Shown here piece by piece: positions 39,658-51,284 of a stretch of DNA of 64,000 nucleotides. The notes below the pieces were generated by a model that was not told the origin of the DNA, did no database searches, and saw only the letters and a program-made list of their open reading frames with translations. This DNA comes from Pleurodeles waltl. Lineage: Eukaryota > Chordata > Amphibia > Caudata > Salamandridae. The number at the start of each line of letters is the position of its first letter. The stretch's first letter is position 1. Location: positions 643,995,465 through 644,059,464 of the forward strand of contig NC_090439.1 in the NCBI RefSeq assembly GCF_031143425.1, read 5' to 3'. Position numbers and translations under genes: made by a program.

Positions 39658-39660
39658 TTA

Positions 39661-40393
39661 GTCTTAATAGGATAAGATCAGAATAATCACAGCCGCAACA
39701 ATACAGAAACTGAGAATTAGAAATAGGTGTTCCTTAAAGAAACTCGATTGTCTCTCCTAAAACATGAACATGTTCTAAAGTCATCTAATTAGTGCCCTAA
39801 ATTAGTAATGAGGACGGCTGGAATGATGTCTTAGGAGAGTTTAGAAATGCGAGGAGGCGTCAGCATAGGTAAGACTCCAGTAAAGGTCTTCCAGAATTTG
39901 AATAAGTGTTTAGAATGAAGATTCACACTTGCAAGAATAAAGGAAGCAAAGAGGTCTGTACCCCTCAAAGTCTAAGGAAATCTGCTCTAACTTCTGACGG
40001 GGTGAACAATAATTAGAACAAACACAACCTTCAGTAACAAGTGCATCTCTTCCCACCCCACCAGTAAACCAATAATTTCTCTTCTTGTGATATGCATTTG
40101 CAACATCACCAGAATTTCCCATCCCACAGGGCTGGACAGTTACTGCAACCTTGAGTATCCTCCTTTCTTGATAAGCCATGAACAGGAGACTTCATCTGCT
40201 CATTAGGTCTTCATATTTCTTGCCAACATTTCTCTTCTCAGGCCGTACTATCAATAAACTAGTACATTCAACAATGCTCCTTTCTCTAGCTAATGCAACC
40301 TTGAGAACGGACCTGCAAAATAAAGAACACTCTAACCAAGCATAATACATTTCAAAATTAAGGCCTTTAGTCAGGCTAACTTTAACGAAACAT
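39661..40393. other. Gene-free gap between MITEs
   Basis: About 730 bases of A+T-rich DNA between the array and the next MITE. No gene or repeat is recognised. Confidence 0.4.
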
Positions 40394-40396
40394 TTA

Positions 40397-40792
40397 GCCC
40401 CTCGTTACGATTCTGGCAAGCACCGCCACTTCTGGAGGGAATGCCGTGGGGAAGAGGGGCGGGGGTAGTCAGGACAGGACACCGGGGGCCCCATAGGAGC
40501 CCCTACACTGTCTATGCACTTGGCATAGGCAGTGCAGGAGCCCTCATGGCCAGCCCTGTTGCGCTTCTCACTGGCTGCTTGACCGCAACATTGCCGCCGG
40601 TTCTATTATGAGCAGGCATCAATGTTGTGGGCTGTTTCCCGCTGGGCTGGTGGGTAGAATCTCTGTTTCCTCCCACCGACCCAGCTGGAAACTCTGAATA
40701 GCCCTTGCGGTCAGATCACCGCACTGGTGATTTTCTGACTGCACGGCTTCGGCAGAAGGGCGTTTCCGTCCGCCGAAGTTGGAATGAGGGCC
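40397..40792. mobile_element. Harbinger MITE related to the large three-gene element
   Basis: The 396-bp element is flanked by TTA on both sides (40394-40396 and 40793-40795). Left end GCCCCTCGTTACGATTCTGG and inverted right end GGCCCTCATTCCAACTTCGG resemble the GGCCCTCATTACAACCCTGG termini at 47169 and 58391. Inside are a hairpin CACTGTCTATGC/GGCATAGGCAGTG near 40507-40535 and GCGGT-6-ACCGC at 40707-40722. It has no coding capacity and presumably depends on a transposase like the two copies nearby. Confidence 0.85.
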
Positions 40793-40795
40793 TTA

Positions 40796-42165
40796 ATGTG
40801 CATTTCGAATATATGAATATATATGCACATATGTAACTTTCAAAATAAATGCAAAACATGAACAAAAGAAATACGTTACATCTGCAATTACAACTTGAAG
40901 TGTAAATATGAACATGAATAAGAAATATATGGAAGCAATTTAAATGAACATTAGTGCACACGTTTATAAAGCTTCAGCTTCTCAATATTTACATTTCATT
41001 AATGCGTTAAAATGTTCACACACATTAATATTGTTAAGGCACACAATAATATAATTTCAAAAATAGGTGAAAAAGTGCACAATGATAACGCATATAGGAT
41101 GAAGTCTAACTTGTGCTACTCCAGGATTAGTATTCACTGGGTGCATTCTCCGTTTGCACACTAGCCCATGGGATACATTGACTAGTGGTGTGTGTGTAAG
41201 TCCTAATACACACTGACGCACAGGAGTAAGAATGAGCTTGAGAGTCCATACTGCGACATAGGAGGTGACTGAGCAACAGGCCTCCTCCGGGTCCTCATTA
41301 CAACTGAGTGATGATAGAATGATCTTGTATGACTATTGGCGCAGTGGTGGTGAGCCATTTAGTGGATTCACATGATCATGGGAAGACACCATGGACGAAT
41401 ATTAAATAAAAATTAAAAATGCATCAAAACTCTCTTGGATGCCAGTGGTACAAATAAAGAAGCTAATGGTGCAAATGAAGAAACCAATAAGCTAAGATCC
41501 ACACCCAAAGAGAGAACATTACTTACAAATCCACCATCAAAAATTCCAAAAGTGCTTACTACTCAAAGAGGACTTCTAACCCCAAATGTGCCACAAAGGA
41601 ACTTCACAATATACACACATATATCAGAATCTTGCAGTACAGAATCAAGTTATTTTTTAATGCCTCTATCACAAGACATCTGTAACCCAATAGCAGATAG
41701 AAGTATTAGAACTTTACCTGGTAAACAATACGAGAAGCTCCAAATCTGAATCCCAGTATAAAGGAATCACTCTGAAAAAAATCCCCAGCTGTTACTTCCT
41801 GCTAGCAACTAACCCTTCTTGAAACTCAGACTATCAACTTTAGTTGCAATACCTGCATTGAACAGAATCAACAATTCACTAATCATAGTCATGTTTCTAG
41901 CTGAACTCAAATGTGATACAAACAACCTCTCAGTAGGAAAACAACATGCATGCAGCAGACCCAAACAGCCATAGAAATACCTCAAATGGGCATTTCCTTG
42001 AAAAAGTTATAGTAACAGCAGCTTTATCATAGATCTCAAGTTTCTAAAAAGAGAACATGACACTCTCTGACCAACAAACAGACTTCTAGCTTCCTCCCAG
42101 GGAGAGGTGCTGAATATGTTCCAATCTAAGTATGGGATGAACTGAAATCCATTGTAGATAAAATG
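40796..42165. other. Gene-free stretch
   Basis: No recognisable gene or repeat. An open frame at 41435-41749 (+, about 100 codons, rich in Thr, Asn and Ser) resembles no family and may be the decayed 5' part of the LINE that follows. Confidence 0.35.
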
Positions 42166-44180
42166 GGGGCAGGGAGCAGCTACACTACTGCTCCGTAACA
42201 CATCAACAGCCTTCAACATTGTTCCATATGATTGACTATTACATAGACTGAAAGAAACTGGTGTTGAAGAAAGGCAGCATCCCAAAATAGACCACCTCCT
42301 ACTTTTCGGATGGCTTAAGCATGAACGTTGTACCTCTATTCACTTCAACATCATACAGCGTCAGGGAAGCAGTACCTCACTGGTCTTTCATCTGATCACT
42401 CCTCTTTAATGTATGCACTGGTCGACTTCCAGAACTCATCAAATTCCTTCACCTTAAAGGTTATGACTATGCAGATTATCCCCACATAATTCTAAAATTG
42501 GAAAAAACTAATATTGACACTTCAAAACGTTTTCACTGCCTCCAAGATGTTGAAAAGTGGATGATTACAAGCCACCCTAAACACAATTCATCAAAATTTA
42601 GATTCTTACACGTGGAGACTGGAAAACCTATGATCTGCTGACAACCTGGTCCAAATACAATGGGCATACTACCTGCAATATTAAAAGAAGTAATACGGCA
42701 AGGATTTATGAGCTACGCCCTCTCTATGAACCTCAAGATAACCAAGTAATGTGGGCACTTTCAAGTAAGCACTGCACCACATCTTGGATTCCTACAGAAG
42801 ATCCAGGCAGCATCTTCCATCATTATATCACAACTGGATTCCGTCAATAGCTTTTACCATGGGGTCTCAGTTTTAGTTATGAGATACATTCAAAGGGCTC
42901 ACAATGCAGCGGTGAGACAAGCTCTACATGTAAACCTATAAAGTCACATTTCCAGTGTTTTGAATTCCCTTCACTGTCTCCTTGTTGCTAAAACTACTTA
43001 CAAGGTACTGTGCATTATCCATAAGGCAGTAAACGGAAAAGGATAGGTTTTCCTGCAGATGAAGATCAAGACATTCTGTCAGAAAAGGACAATGTTTTCC
43101 ACTCTGCCCAATTAAACATACCACCCTACAAAAAGAAAACATCAGGGGCACCTCCTTTTGCCCCAGAGCGACAAAACCATGGCGTTCACTTCCAGCAAGG
43201 TAGAAGCCACTGATAACCATAAGTAATTCTGGAAGTTGTTGAAGACCTTCATTTTCTATCCAAATCTACTGGGGGTGGACAGATGAAGCTCAAAAGATGC
43301 ACTCAGAAAAGAAGGCTGTGCTCTAGATTAAAATCAGTTTATTCATACTTCCCTACACGGAGAAAACACACAGATGGCACTTCTTTTTCGTCCAAGATGC
43401 TAAAATCTTCAAACTCCATTTCAACAAGGATATGCATAGAATTCATGAGGATCGTAAACACCTTGCTCCTTCCCACATGAATCTACTGGAAATGGGCAGG
43501 CGAACCATGAGCATAACAGATACTTATAGAAAAGACACTGTGGGTCATATTTGAAAGCCCCTAGTGCAATTCTAACGCCACATTAACGTCATTTATTGAG
43601 ACTAATGTGGTGTTAGAAGGCTATTGCGCTACTTTGTAACCCTTTGCACTATATTATGCCTGCACCAGGCATAATGTCTGCAAAGGGGCGTTCGCATGTT
43701 AGGGAAGGCCGAAAAAATGGCGCAAAGAAATTGAGCAGATTTCCGTGCGTCATTTTTAAGGCACTTCTAACGCCTGCTCAGAGCAGGCCTGAAAAGGGGG
43801 CATATCATTGAATGCAATAGGCCCCTGTGTACTCTGCAGGAGTAGTGCCAATATTTTGGCGCTACTCCTACAGAGTACATCAATAGCGTAAAAGACGTTA
43901 TTGCCCTCTACCCTGCATCATGGTGTGCCGTATTTTAAATACAACGCACACATGGTGGCAGAAGGGGGGCGCTAAAGGGTGCAAGAAAAGTGGTGCTGCA
44001 CACCACTTTTCTTAAATATGCCAATGTGTTTCCAGAAAAGCGCAAAATTAATCATCCCACTGAACACACTGAATCCATAACTGTCATGACGTCTATTCTA
44101 TGCAGAAGCCGCTAAATTATGGAACCCAATTCGAACTAGAATCCAAAGACAAATCAAAGGGATCTCCGTGAATATTCAAT
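42166..44180 (+). pseudogene. Decayed L2/CR1-like LINE reverse transcriptase, interrupted by a MITE
   Basis: Fragments of an RT can be read across several frames in the right order: STAFNIVPYD near 42205-42235 (motif A, catalytic Asp replaced by Asn), QGSSTSLVFHLITPL near 42360-42405 (motif B), DYADYPHIIL near 42468-42496 (motif C, second catalytic Asp lost), QKIQAASSIIISQLDSVNS near 42795-42850, VAKTTYKVLCIIHKAVNGKG near 42980-43040, and AAKLWNPIR near 44110-44135. Numerous stops and shifts separate them. The last block lies beyond an inserted element at about 43542-44022, so that element landed in the LINE. The reading is by motif order; no single frame supports it alone. Confidence 0.7.
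43542..44022. mobile_element. Hairpin-rich MITE inserted in the decayed LINE
   Basis: The left end is GGGTCATATTTGAAAG and the inverted right end GGCATATTTAAGAAAAG, forming short terminal repeats. Inside are hairpins: TTCTAACGCCACATTA with TAATGTGGTGTTAGAA, CATTATGCCTG/CAGGCATAATG, GTACTCTGCAGGAGTAG with CTACTCCTACAGAGTAC around 43828-43880, and AAGAAAAGTGGTG/CACCACTTTTCTT near the right end. The target duplication is not clear, so the exact ends may be off by a few bases. It splits a LINE reading frame. Confidence 0.7.
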
Positions 44181-44406
44181 AAAGTCTGTGACAGATAGCG
44201 AGAGCACATAGGAGGGAACTGAACTATAATGACGATAGTGGGGCTTATGCCTGGTGGTAGGCTGGTTCAGGGTTATGCATGAACAGGACCACATAGGTTT
44301 GATGCTGTAGTGGCTCAAATGTATGGGAAAGACATCCTCAGCCACGAAATACTGAGAGCAACTTGTTCTAGATATTTATAGCATGTTAGATACTTCCATT
44401 GAATGC

Positions 44407-46029
44407 TGTTAGAAATGGGGTCTTTGGTTGGCAGTCAGGTTACCCCCTGTCCAAGCAAGGACCACACTCTAGTCAGGGTAAAGGAGAATCACCCTCAGTT
44501 AACCCCCGCTCACCCCCTTGGTAGCTTGGCACAAGCAGGCAGGCTTAACTACAGAGTCTAGATGTAAAGTATTTTTACCAACACACACAGTATCTCAGTG
44601 AAAACACTACAAAATGACACAACCCAGTCTTGGTCTGCCAGCTTCACCTTCCACGACACCAGGAACTGGATAGGGCACCACTTGGCAGGGCAGGAGTCTT
44701 AGCAGAGAGTCCAGGTGCTGGCAGGAGAAGTCTTTGATGGCCCTGAGACTTCAACAACAGGAGGCAAGCTCAGGACAAGCCCTTGGAGATTCCTTCACAA
44801 GCAGGAATGCACAACAAAGTCCAGCAACTGCAGGATAGCTCCACAAAGCACAGTCACAGGCAGGGCAGCCCTTCTACTCAGCTGTTCAGCTTTTCTCCAG
44901 GCAGAGGTTCCTCTTGATTTTCAGAAGTGATCTAAAATCTGTGGTTTTGGGTGCCCTTCTTATACCCATTTTGGTCTTTGAAGTAGGCTTACTTCAAAGG
45001 AAAGTCTCTCTTGTTTGTAAAATCCTGCCTTGCCCAGGCCAGGTCCCAGACACACTCCAGGGGGTTGGAGACTGCATTGTGTGAGGGCAGGCACAGCCCT
45101 TTCAGGTTTAAGTGACCACTCCTCCCCTCCCTCCTAGCACAGATGGCTCATCAGGATATGCAGGCTACACCCCAGCTCCCTTTGTGTCACTGTCTAGAGA
45201 GAGGTACAAACAGCCTAACTGTCAAACTAGCCCAGACAGGGAATCCACAAACAGGTAGAGTCACAGAATGGTTTAGGCAAGAAAATGCCCATTTTCTAAA
45301 AGTGGCATTTTCAAACACACAATCTCAAAACCAACCTTACTAAAAGATGTATGTTCAAATTGTGAGCTCAGAGACCCCAAACTCCACATGTCTATCTGCT
45401 CCCAAAGGGAATCTACGCTTTAATCATTTTAAAAGTTTTTAAATGCAGCCCCCATGTTAACCTATGAGAGAGATAGGCCTTGAAATAGTGAAAACCGAAT
45501 TTGGCAACATTTCACTGTTAGGACAAATAAAACACATTAGTATATGTCCTACCTTAAACGTACACTGCACCCTGCCCATGGGGCTACCTAGGGCCCACCT
45601 TAGGGGTGTCTTACATGTAAGAAAAGGGAAGGTTTATGCCTGGCAAGTGGATACACTTGCCAAGTTTAATTGGAAGTTAAGATCTGCACACACCAACACT
45701 ACAGTGGCAGGTCTGAGCCATGTTTACAGGGCTACTAATGTGTGTGGCACAACCAGTGCTGCAGGCCCACTTGTAGCATTTGATTTACAGGCCCTGCGCA
45801 CCTCTAGTGCAATTTACTAGGGACTTACAAGTAAATCAAATATGCCAATCATGGAAATCCAATTAAACATACAGTTTACATAGAAGCACTTGCACTTTAG
45901 CACTGGATAGCAGTGGTAAAGTGCCCAGAGTAACAAAAACAGCAAAAACAGAGTCCAGCACACATCAACAACCTGGGAAACAGAGGCAAAAAGTTAGGGG
46001 AGACCACACCAAGGATGCCAAGTCTAACA
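44407..46029 (-). mobile_element. Solo LTR, 1623 bp, with AATGC target duplication
   Basis: The unit begins TGTTAGAAATGG and ends CCAAGTCTAACA, so its ends are the inverted pair TGTTAGA/TCTAACA expected of a long terminal repeat. It is flanked by the same five bases, AATGC, at 44402-44406 and 46030-46034. No gag, pol or second LTR is present, so it is a solo LTR left by recombination. A TATA-like TATAAGAAGG lies on the minus strand at 44955-44964, so transcription was probably leftward. The reverse-strand start (TGTTAGACTTGGCATCC) resembles a Gypsy-type LTR common in newts; that is from memory. Confidence 0.9.
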
Positions 46030-46034
46030 AATGC

Positions 46035-47168
46035 TGCGATTGCTATGTAGAATATTAAAAAGATAATACGATGGCAGTACCATCCTCCTACCAAAGGGAG
46101 AAGATGTGTACAATAAGATCCTATTTAATGCAAGCAGAAACATACACCATTTATGACTCAGCCAAGCTGTCATCCACTGAACGGACATAAAAGTAAACAT
46201 GATTCATATACCTCAATGACAAAGTCGATCACAGCAGATAAAACTAGAATAGTCCCAACTGCCAATAAAAGAGACATTTAAAAGACAAGTAATGGTACCT
46301 CTTCACAGTCAGGATCACAGTCTTTCCTGCTTTCAATTAAAATAAAAATCATCTGAAAAATGTTTTTTTCCAGATGTGTGGCTCTTGCATGCAAGCTGCA
46401 CACAGTGTCCTGCTACCACATTGGTCTAAGCATGAACCACAAGGTGAAAACCCATGGAATAGTGCTCTCCTAACCCTTTATTTTAGCTGTGTAAGAGAGA
46501 ACATATCTGTACTATAAGTGCATCTAACTAAATAGCACTCTCTGATATAACACATCGGTCTAATAAATAATTGCTGGAAGAGAAGAACTACAGATGAATA
46601 GCAGGACAATTAAATCACAAATTGCTTGACAACTGTGGTTCCATGTCATTTATGGTGTGGTACATAACAATCTAGGATTTACATATGGAAATTGCACAAT
46701 AGATTTGTATGGGCAAAATACTATCAATGCATGCCGCTACATGTAAATATCATGGTAAACTGTAAGCCTTGTCCGAGACTAAGGGCTTGATTTAAATCCA
46801 AACAGACTGCCCATGGGTCTTCGAGGGCCACAGAGTAAATTATTCTGTTGCGCTGATGGAAGGACTCCCCACCAGATTTATAAATGACTGCCTCACTGGT
46901 GGTCATTTATTAAGGTATTGGCATTGTCAATTAAGTTTCAATGTTTGGTGCAGGGCTGTGTGGGAAGGATTCAACCCTGCAGCATTTTTCTCTTTTTCTT
47001 TTCAAAAACAAAATCCCGAAAAAGGATTTTCTTTCTGAAAAGAAAAAAGTAATGCTCAGCTCACCATGGAAGGCTTCTCCCATGGCACGGGGGAGCATTA
47101 GAATTTTTTCACTGTACATTACCGTCAGGTTTTACCTGGTGGTAAGGAACTGTAAATAAAATGACAAT
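46035..47168. other. Gene-free stretch between solo LTR and Harbinger copy A
   Basis: A+T-rich DNA with no recognised gene or repeat end. Confidence 0.4.
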
Positions 47169-47325
47169 GGCCCTTATTACAACCCTGGCGGTCGGTGATA
47201 AAGCAGCGGTAATACCACCAACAGGCCGGCAGTTAAAAAAACTGGAATTATGACCACAGCGAAACCGCTCAGACAGACAGCCACTTTAACACTCTGACCG
47301 CCACAGCGGTGGCAACTAGCATCAT

Positions 47326-47338
47326 GGCGGTAACCGCC
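47326..47338. promoter_or_regulatory. GGCGGT-A-ACCGCC palindrome near the terminus of copy A
   Basis: Inverted 6-bp arms with a 1-base spacer, 157 bases inside the terminus; single GCGGT or ACCGC half-sites are also present at 47187-47196, 47206, 47297 and 47306. Probable subterminal protein-binding sites of the transposon. Confidence 0.5.
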
Positions 47339-48045
47339 AACAGCCAGGCGGAAGACAATGTACCACACACTGCATTAAGACAAGCCTATCCGCCACCTTT
47401 TCCAGGGCAGTACCAATGACATCAAAAGCACGGCGTAAACAGAACAGAGAAGTCACAGGACTCACCTCTGGACACTCAGGGAACAACCACGACGCCATGA
47501 AGCCCGAGTTGCACTTTTTCCCCATGCTCGTCTACCTCTTCCTGCATTACGAGCAGCAACGCCGGCGAAGACGACCACGGTGAGTACTGCCACCTAGCAC
47601 ACAAGAGAGGGGGAAGGAAAAAGAGGGTGAGACACACGCAACACGCAACACCCCAAAACCCCACCCCCAACACCATACACACAACCAGATACAGTAACAT
47701 TACATATTCACCCCTACCCCTCAGGAATAATGCAATAACAAAAAGACTGGAAGAAAGTGAGTGTAATACAATAAAATAACATGAATGTGCATCAAAATAT
47801 AAACATATATACATATTTACAAATGGAGGGACACTGCCCAGTCCTCAATGACCATGGGCCACAGGGCCACAACACATAGGCCAGGGTCCCACCTGACTCC
47901 TGCATTAACATGGAGAGAACACTGCAGGGGCATTAGGTCAAAAACACATAGGCACCTCAGGGGGATGGGGAATGGGGGGGGCACCTCAGCCGGATGATGG
48001 TACAATGCCACTGGTCCTAGAGGGGGCTACATGCCCTGTGCAATG

Positions 48046-48350
48046 TCCTGGGGAGTGTAAGGCCACAGTCTCTCAAGGGGTGGTTTGCCCACTGCTTGGT
48101 CCTGGGGAGTGCAAGGCCACAGTCTCTCAAGTGGGTGGCCTGCCCACAGCTTGGTCCTGGGGAGTACAAGGCCACAGTCTCTCAAGTGGGTGGCTTGCCC
48201 GCAGCTTGGTCCTGGGGAGTGCAAGGCCACAGTCTTTCAAGTGGGTGGTTTGCCCACTGCTTGGTCCTGGGGAGTGCAAGGCCACAGTCTCACAAGTGGG
48301 TGGATTGCCCACTGCTTGGTCCTGGGGAGTGCAAGGCCACAGTCTCTCTA
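48046..48350. repeat. 55-bp tandem repeat, six copies
   Basis: TCCTGGGGAGTGCAAGGCCA recurs at 48046, 48100, 48155, 48210, 48265 and 48320, giving periods of 54-55 bases. The copies are nearly identical. The unit is not a multiple of three, so it does not encode a regular protein repeat. It lies between the Harbinger terminus and the 3' part of the minus-strand Myb/SANT gene. Confidence 0.93.
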
Positions 48351-48640
48351 GTGGATGACTTCTCCACTGGTGCTGGAGGGGGCATTGTGCCCAGTGTGCT
48401 TCATCCTGGAAAGGATTGGGTGAGTGGGTGGCTTCTTCTACTGGTTCTGGAGGGGGCCTTGTGCCGAGTGTGCTTCATCCTGGGAAGGATGGGGTGTGTG
48501 GATGGCTTCTTCCACTGGTTCTGGGCGGGGGTATTGTGCCCAGTGTGCTTCAGCCTGGGAAGGATGGGGTGAGTGGATGGCTTCCTCCACTGGTTCTGGA
48601 GGGGGCATTGTGCCTTGTGATGCAGATATTGGGGAGTGCA
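48351..48640. repeat. 75-bp tandem repeat, four copies
   Basis: The word ACTGGTTCTGG (ACTGGTGCTGG in the first copy) recurs at about 48365, 48440, 48514 and 48589, with the shared TGTGCTTCATCCTGG-type segment between. The fourth copy is cut off and passes back into sequence resembling the 55-bp unit. Confidence 0.9.
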
Positions 48641-51284
48641 AGGTCACAGTCTCTCACCTGGGTATAACACCTACAGGATTTGCAGGGTCCAGGATGCACT
48701 ACAGCCCATGGAGGCAGGACAGCGGTGGCAGTGGCGATTCTGGTGTCAGGGCCCGCAGTGGTGGGGGGAGGCTCCAGCCCATCCCCTGCAGGATTGGATG
48801 GCTGCCCACTGGGCTGCTGCTGCTGGCAGTAGTGCTGGTGGCGGTGCTGGCAGTGGTAGGGGGAGGCTCCAGCCCTTCCCCTGCAGCCTCGGACGGCTCC
48901 CCACTGGGACTGCTGCTGCTGGCAGTGGTGCTGGTGGCGGTTCTGGTGGCGGTGCTGGTGGCAGTGCTGGTAGTGGTGCTGGTGTCGGGGCTGGGAGTGG
49001 GGGGTAGGCTCCAGCCCTTCCCCTGCAGCCTTGGATGGCAGAACCGCCATGGCTTGTGGTGGGGGCTCCGAATGAGTCCCAGCACCAGGCCTCCAGTTCT
49101 TCCTGCCTGCAGGGGCTGGCCCCTTGCCCTTCCCTTTGGCAGCTGGTGGTGCCTCCTTGCCCTTTCTTGATGCACATGTTTCAGGCACACTTTCAGTGCT
49201 GCTGGCTGATTCCCGGGATCCTCTCCCACCTGCGGTAGCTGTCAATACTACTGTGGCTGTGGATTGGGTGGCTGAGGTGCTCGCCTGGGTTCTGACCACC
49301 CTGGCTCGACATGAAGGACGGGGTGGGGAAGGGATAGGGAAGAGGTCAACGGTGGAGAGGAAAAGCTTCTTAGGGACATTGGGGCGGGAAGAGGGTGAAG
49401 GTTTGGGAGTGGAGGAGGGGGCACGAACACAGTGGGAGAGGACACAGTGGTAGTGGATGAGGGTGTAGTGCATGCAGGTGTGTGTGGAGACGCTACTGGG
49501 AGGGAGGTAGACGAGGAGGAGGAGGGGGACACAGTGGAGGCAGAGGATGTTGGTATGTCTGGATGATGTTTGTGTGAGTGCCTATGGGATGATGTGTGGT
49601 GCTTGTGTTTGCCTGAACCACTCCTGTGTGTTGGCCTGGGTGCATGCTGGTCTGCCTGTGTGCTTGGGATAGGTTGGGGTTGAGGGGGATGGGACTGGGT
49701 AGAGGAAGTTGGAGGGGGGAGGCTAGAAACAGGGACAATGGCTGTCATCACGAGGAGGCCAGAGCCTGGATTGATCTCTGTTGGGCCACCATGCCAGAGT
49801 GAATGCCCTCCAGGAATGCATTTTTGTTGTTGCAAATGGCCTGCCAGCCCCTGGATGGCATTCACAATGGTTGACTGCCCAACAGAGATGGATTGCAGGA
49901 TGTCAATAGCCTCCTCACTCACGGCAGCAGGGCTAACTAGGGCAGGGCCTAAGGTGCCTGGGGCAAAGGAGATGACCACCCTCCTGGGTGAGCGGGCACG
50001 GGAAACTCGCTGAGGGGCTGCTGGGTGGGTGGTGCTGGTACAGGGGGTGGCGGTTGTACCTGTTGTTGGGGTGGCCACCGAGGTGTCTGCCACCACCAGG
50101 GAGCTTCCATCGGAGGAGGGATCACTGTCCGAACGGTCCACTCCTGTCTCCGCCATGGTGCTCTCCTCGCCCTCCGTCCCACTGGTGCGCTCACCGTTGG
50201 TGGATTCGGCCTCCTGGGCCCTGTGGGATGCAGCTCCCTCCATCGCCTGTGCCTCTGCTCCTCCGCCAGATGATGCTAACACACAGAAGGACAGGGTGAC
50301 AAAACAAAAAGGAGGTGGAGAGACAAAGGATACACTGGGTCAATGGCTTCTCCAACACCACTGTTGGCATACACGACACACACACACACACACAGGGAAC
50401 AGCCTATGCATTAGGCAATGCACTACCAGTAACAATGCTAGTCACCAGCCCCTGGACAGTAACACCTAATGCCATAAACATCATACCAGAGACCCACAGA
50501 CCCCTGCCCGTAGAGGATGCCTACTAGCTTAGTTGGAGGTGGTTCACATCATACCCTGCCCAACATGGGACCTACCCTGCAATGTCCGGCCTGGCGTAGG
50601 GGCATCCACAGGCCCACATCCCCCACCCGGTGACCACCCCACCACGCGCAAGTAGTATATTTGGAAACTGTACTCACCCCCTTGTGGCTGCTGTGATACC
50701 CTCAGTGGTCCATCCAGCTCCAGATAGGCCACCGCCAGTATGCTGGCCATCGGGGGGGTCAGGGTCCGACGGGGACCCCTTCGTCGTTGGGAGGCCATCC
50801 CCAACTGGGCCTCCGCTGTCTTCCTTGCCCAGCATCTCAGGTCCTCCCACCGTTTCCGACAGTGGGTGCTCCGCCTGCCACAGACCCCAGGGTCCGCACG
50901 TCCTTGGCGACGGCATGCCATTTACCCTTTTTCTGATGGGCGCTGACCTGCAGAAAAAGATACATAGAAAAAAAGGTGTCAGTCAGACCGTCCAACCTGT
51001 TACACTCATGTCCCACCATAGCCCTCCCATCCCCTTATGCACAGACATTGCCCACCATACAAGCAGCAAGCTGCCCAGGACCCTTCCACCAACCCCCCCT
51101 TACATGAGGCCCTCACACACACAGCACGCCATGCATTCATGCCCCATGAATTGTGCTCACAGTGCACTCACCTGTTGGTCTGGAGGCCATACAGCATTCG
51201 GTACTGGGGTAGGACCCCATCCACCAGTCTCTCCAACTCCGCAGTGGTGAAGGCAGGGGCCCTTTCCCCAGCCACACGAGCCAT
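48550..51284 (-). pseudogene. Harbinger Myb/SANT-like gene (second Myb gene), copy A, broken
   Basis: Minus-strand gene aligned by eye with the intact copy at 62554-64000. Exon 1 is 51172-51284 (MARVAGERAPAFTTAELERL...), donor GTGAGT. Exon 2 is 50678-50947, with acceptor CTGCAG and donor GTGAGT. Exon 3 runs left from 50275 after a TTAG acceptor and includes an acidic Ser-rich stretch, QRVSRARSPRRV, and SEEAIDILQSISVGQSTIVN. Exon 1 is one base shorter than in copy B (113 against 114) and exon 2 one base shorter (270 against 271), so both are frameshifted. Exon 3 passes from the frame ending at 49248 into the frame ending at 48550 somewhere near 49.4 kb, through Pro/Ser/Thr-rich and then Lys/Gly-rich text (SRKGKEAPPAAKGKGKGPA). 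The product would be the element's DNA-binding accessory protein. The 3' end is uncertain. Confidence 0.82.
48763..49040. repeat. GGGGGAGGCTCCAGCCC repeat with (CTGGTGGCGGTG)n tracts
   Basis: Three starts of GGGGGAGGCTCCAGCCC (or a close variant) lie near 48763, 48860 and 49001. Each is followed by TGGATGGC-type text and then irregular GCTGGTGGCGGT/GCTGGCAGTGGT runs. On the minus strand one frame gives His/Gln-rich text (HQHHYQHCHQHRHQ). It overlaps the C-terminal coding region of the Myb/SANT gene. Confidence 0.85.

Noticed and set aside
45464..45820. 118-codon open frame inside the solo LTR
   Set aside because: LTRs of this kind are non-coding; there is no domain and no upstream signal.
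47972..48572. Plus-strand open frames of 128-158 codons with repeated Gly/Pro/Trp-rich text
   Set aside because: They are readings of the 55- and 75-bp minisatellites in several frames; the units are not multiples of three and the real gene is on the other strand.
48046..48640. Possible CRISPR-like array
   Set aside because: The 55-bp units are contiguous without unique spacers, and the context is eukaryotic transposon DNA.
49124..50299. Long plus-strand open frames opposite the Harbinger Myb/SANT gene
   Set aside because: They are antisense shadows of GC-rich coding sequence; the minus strand has the spliced homology to the 62554 gene.
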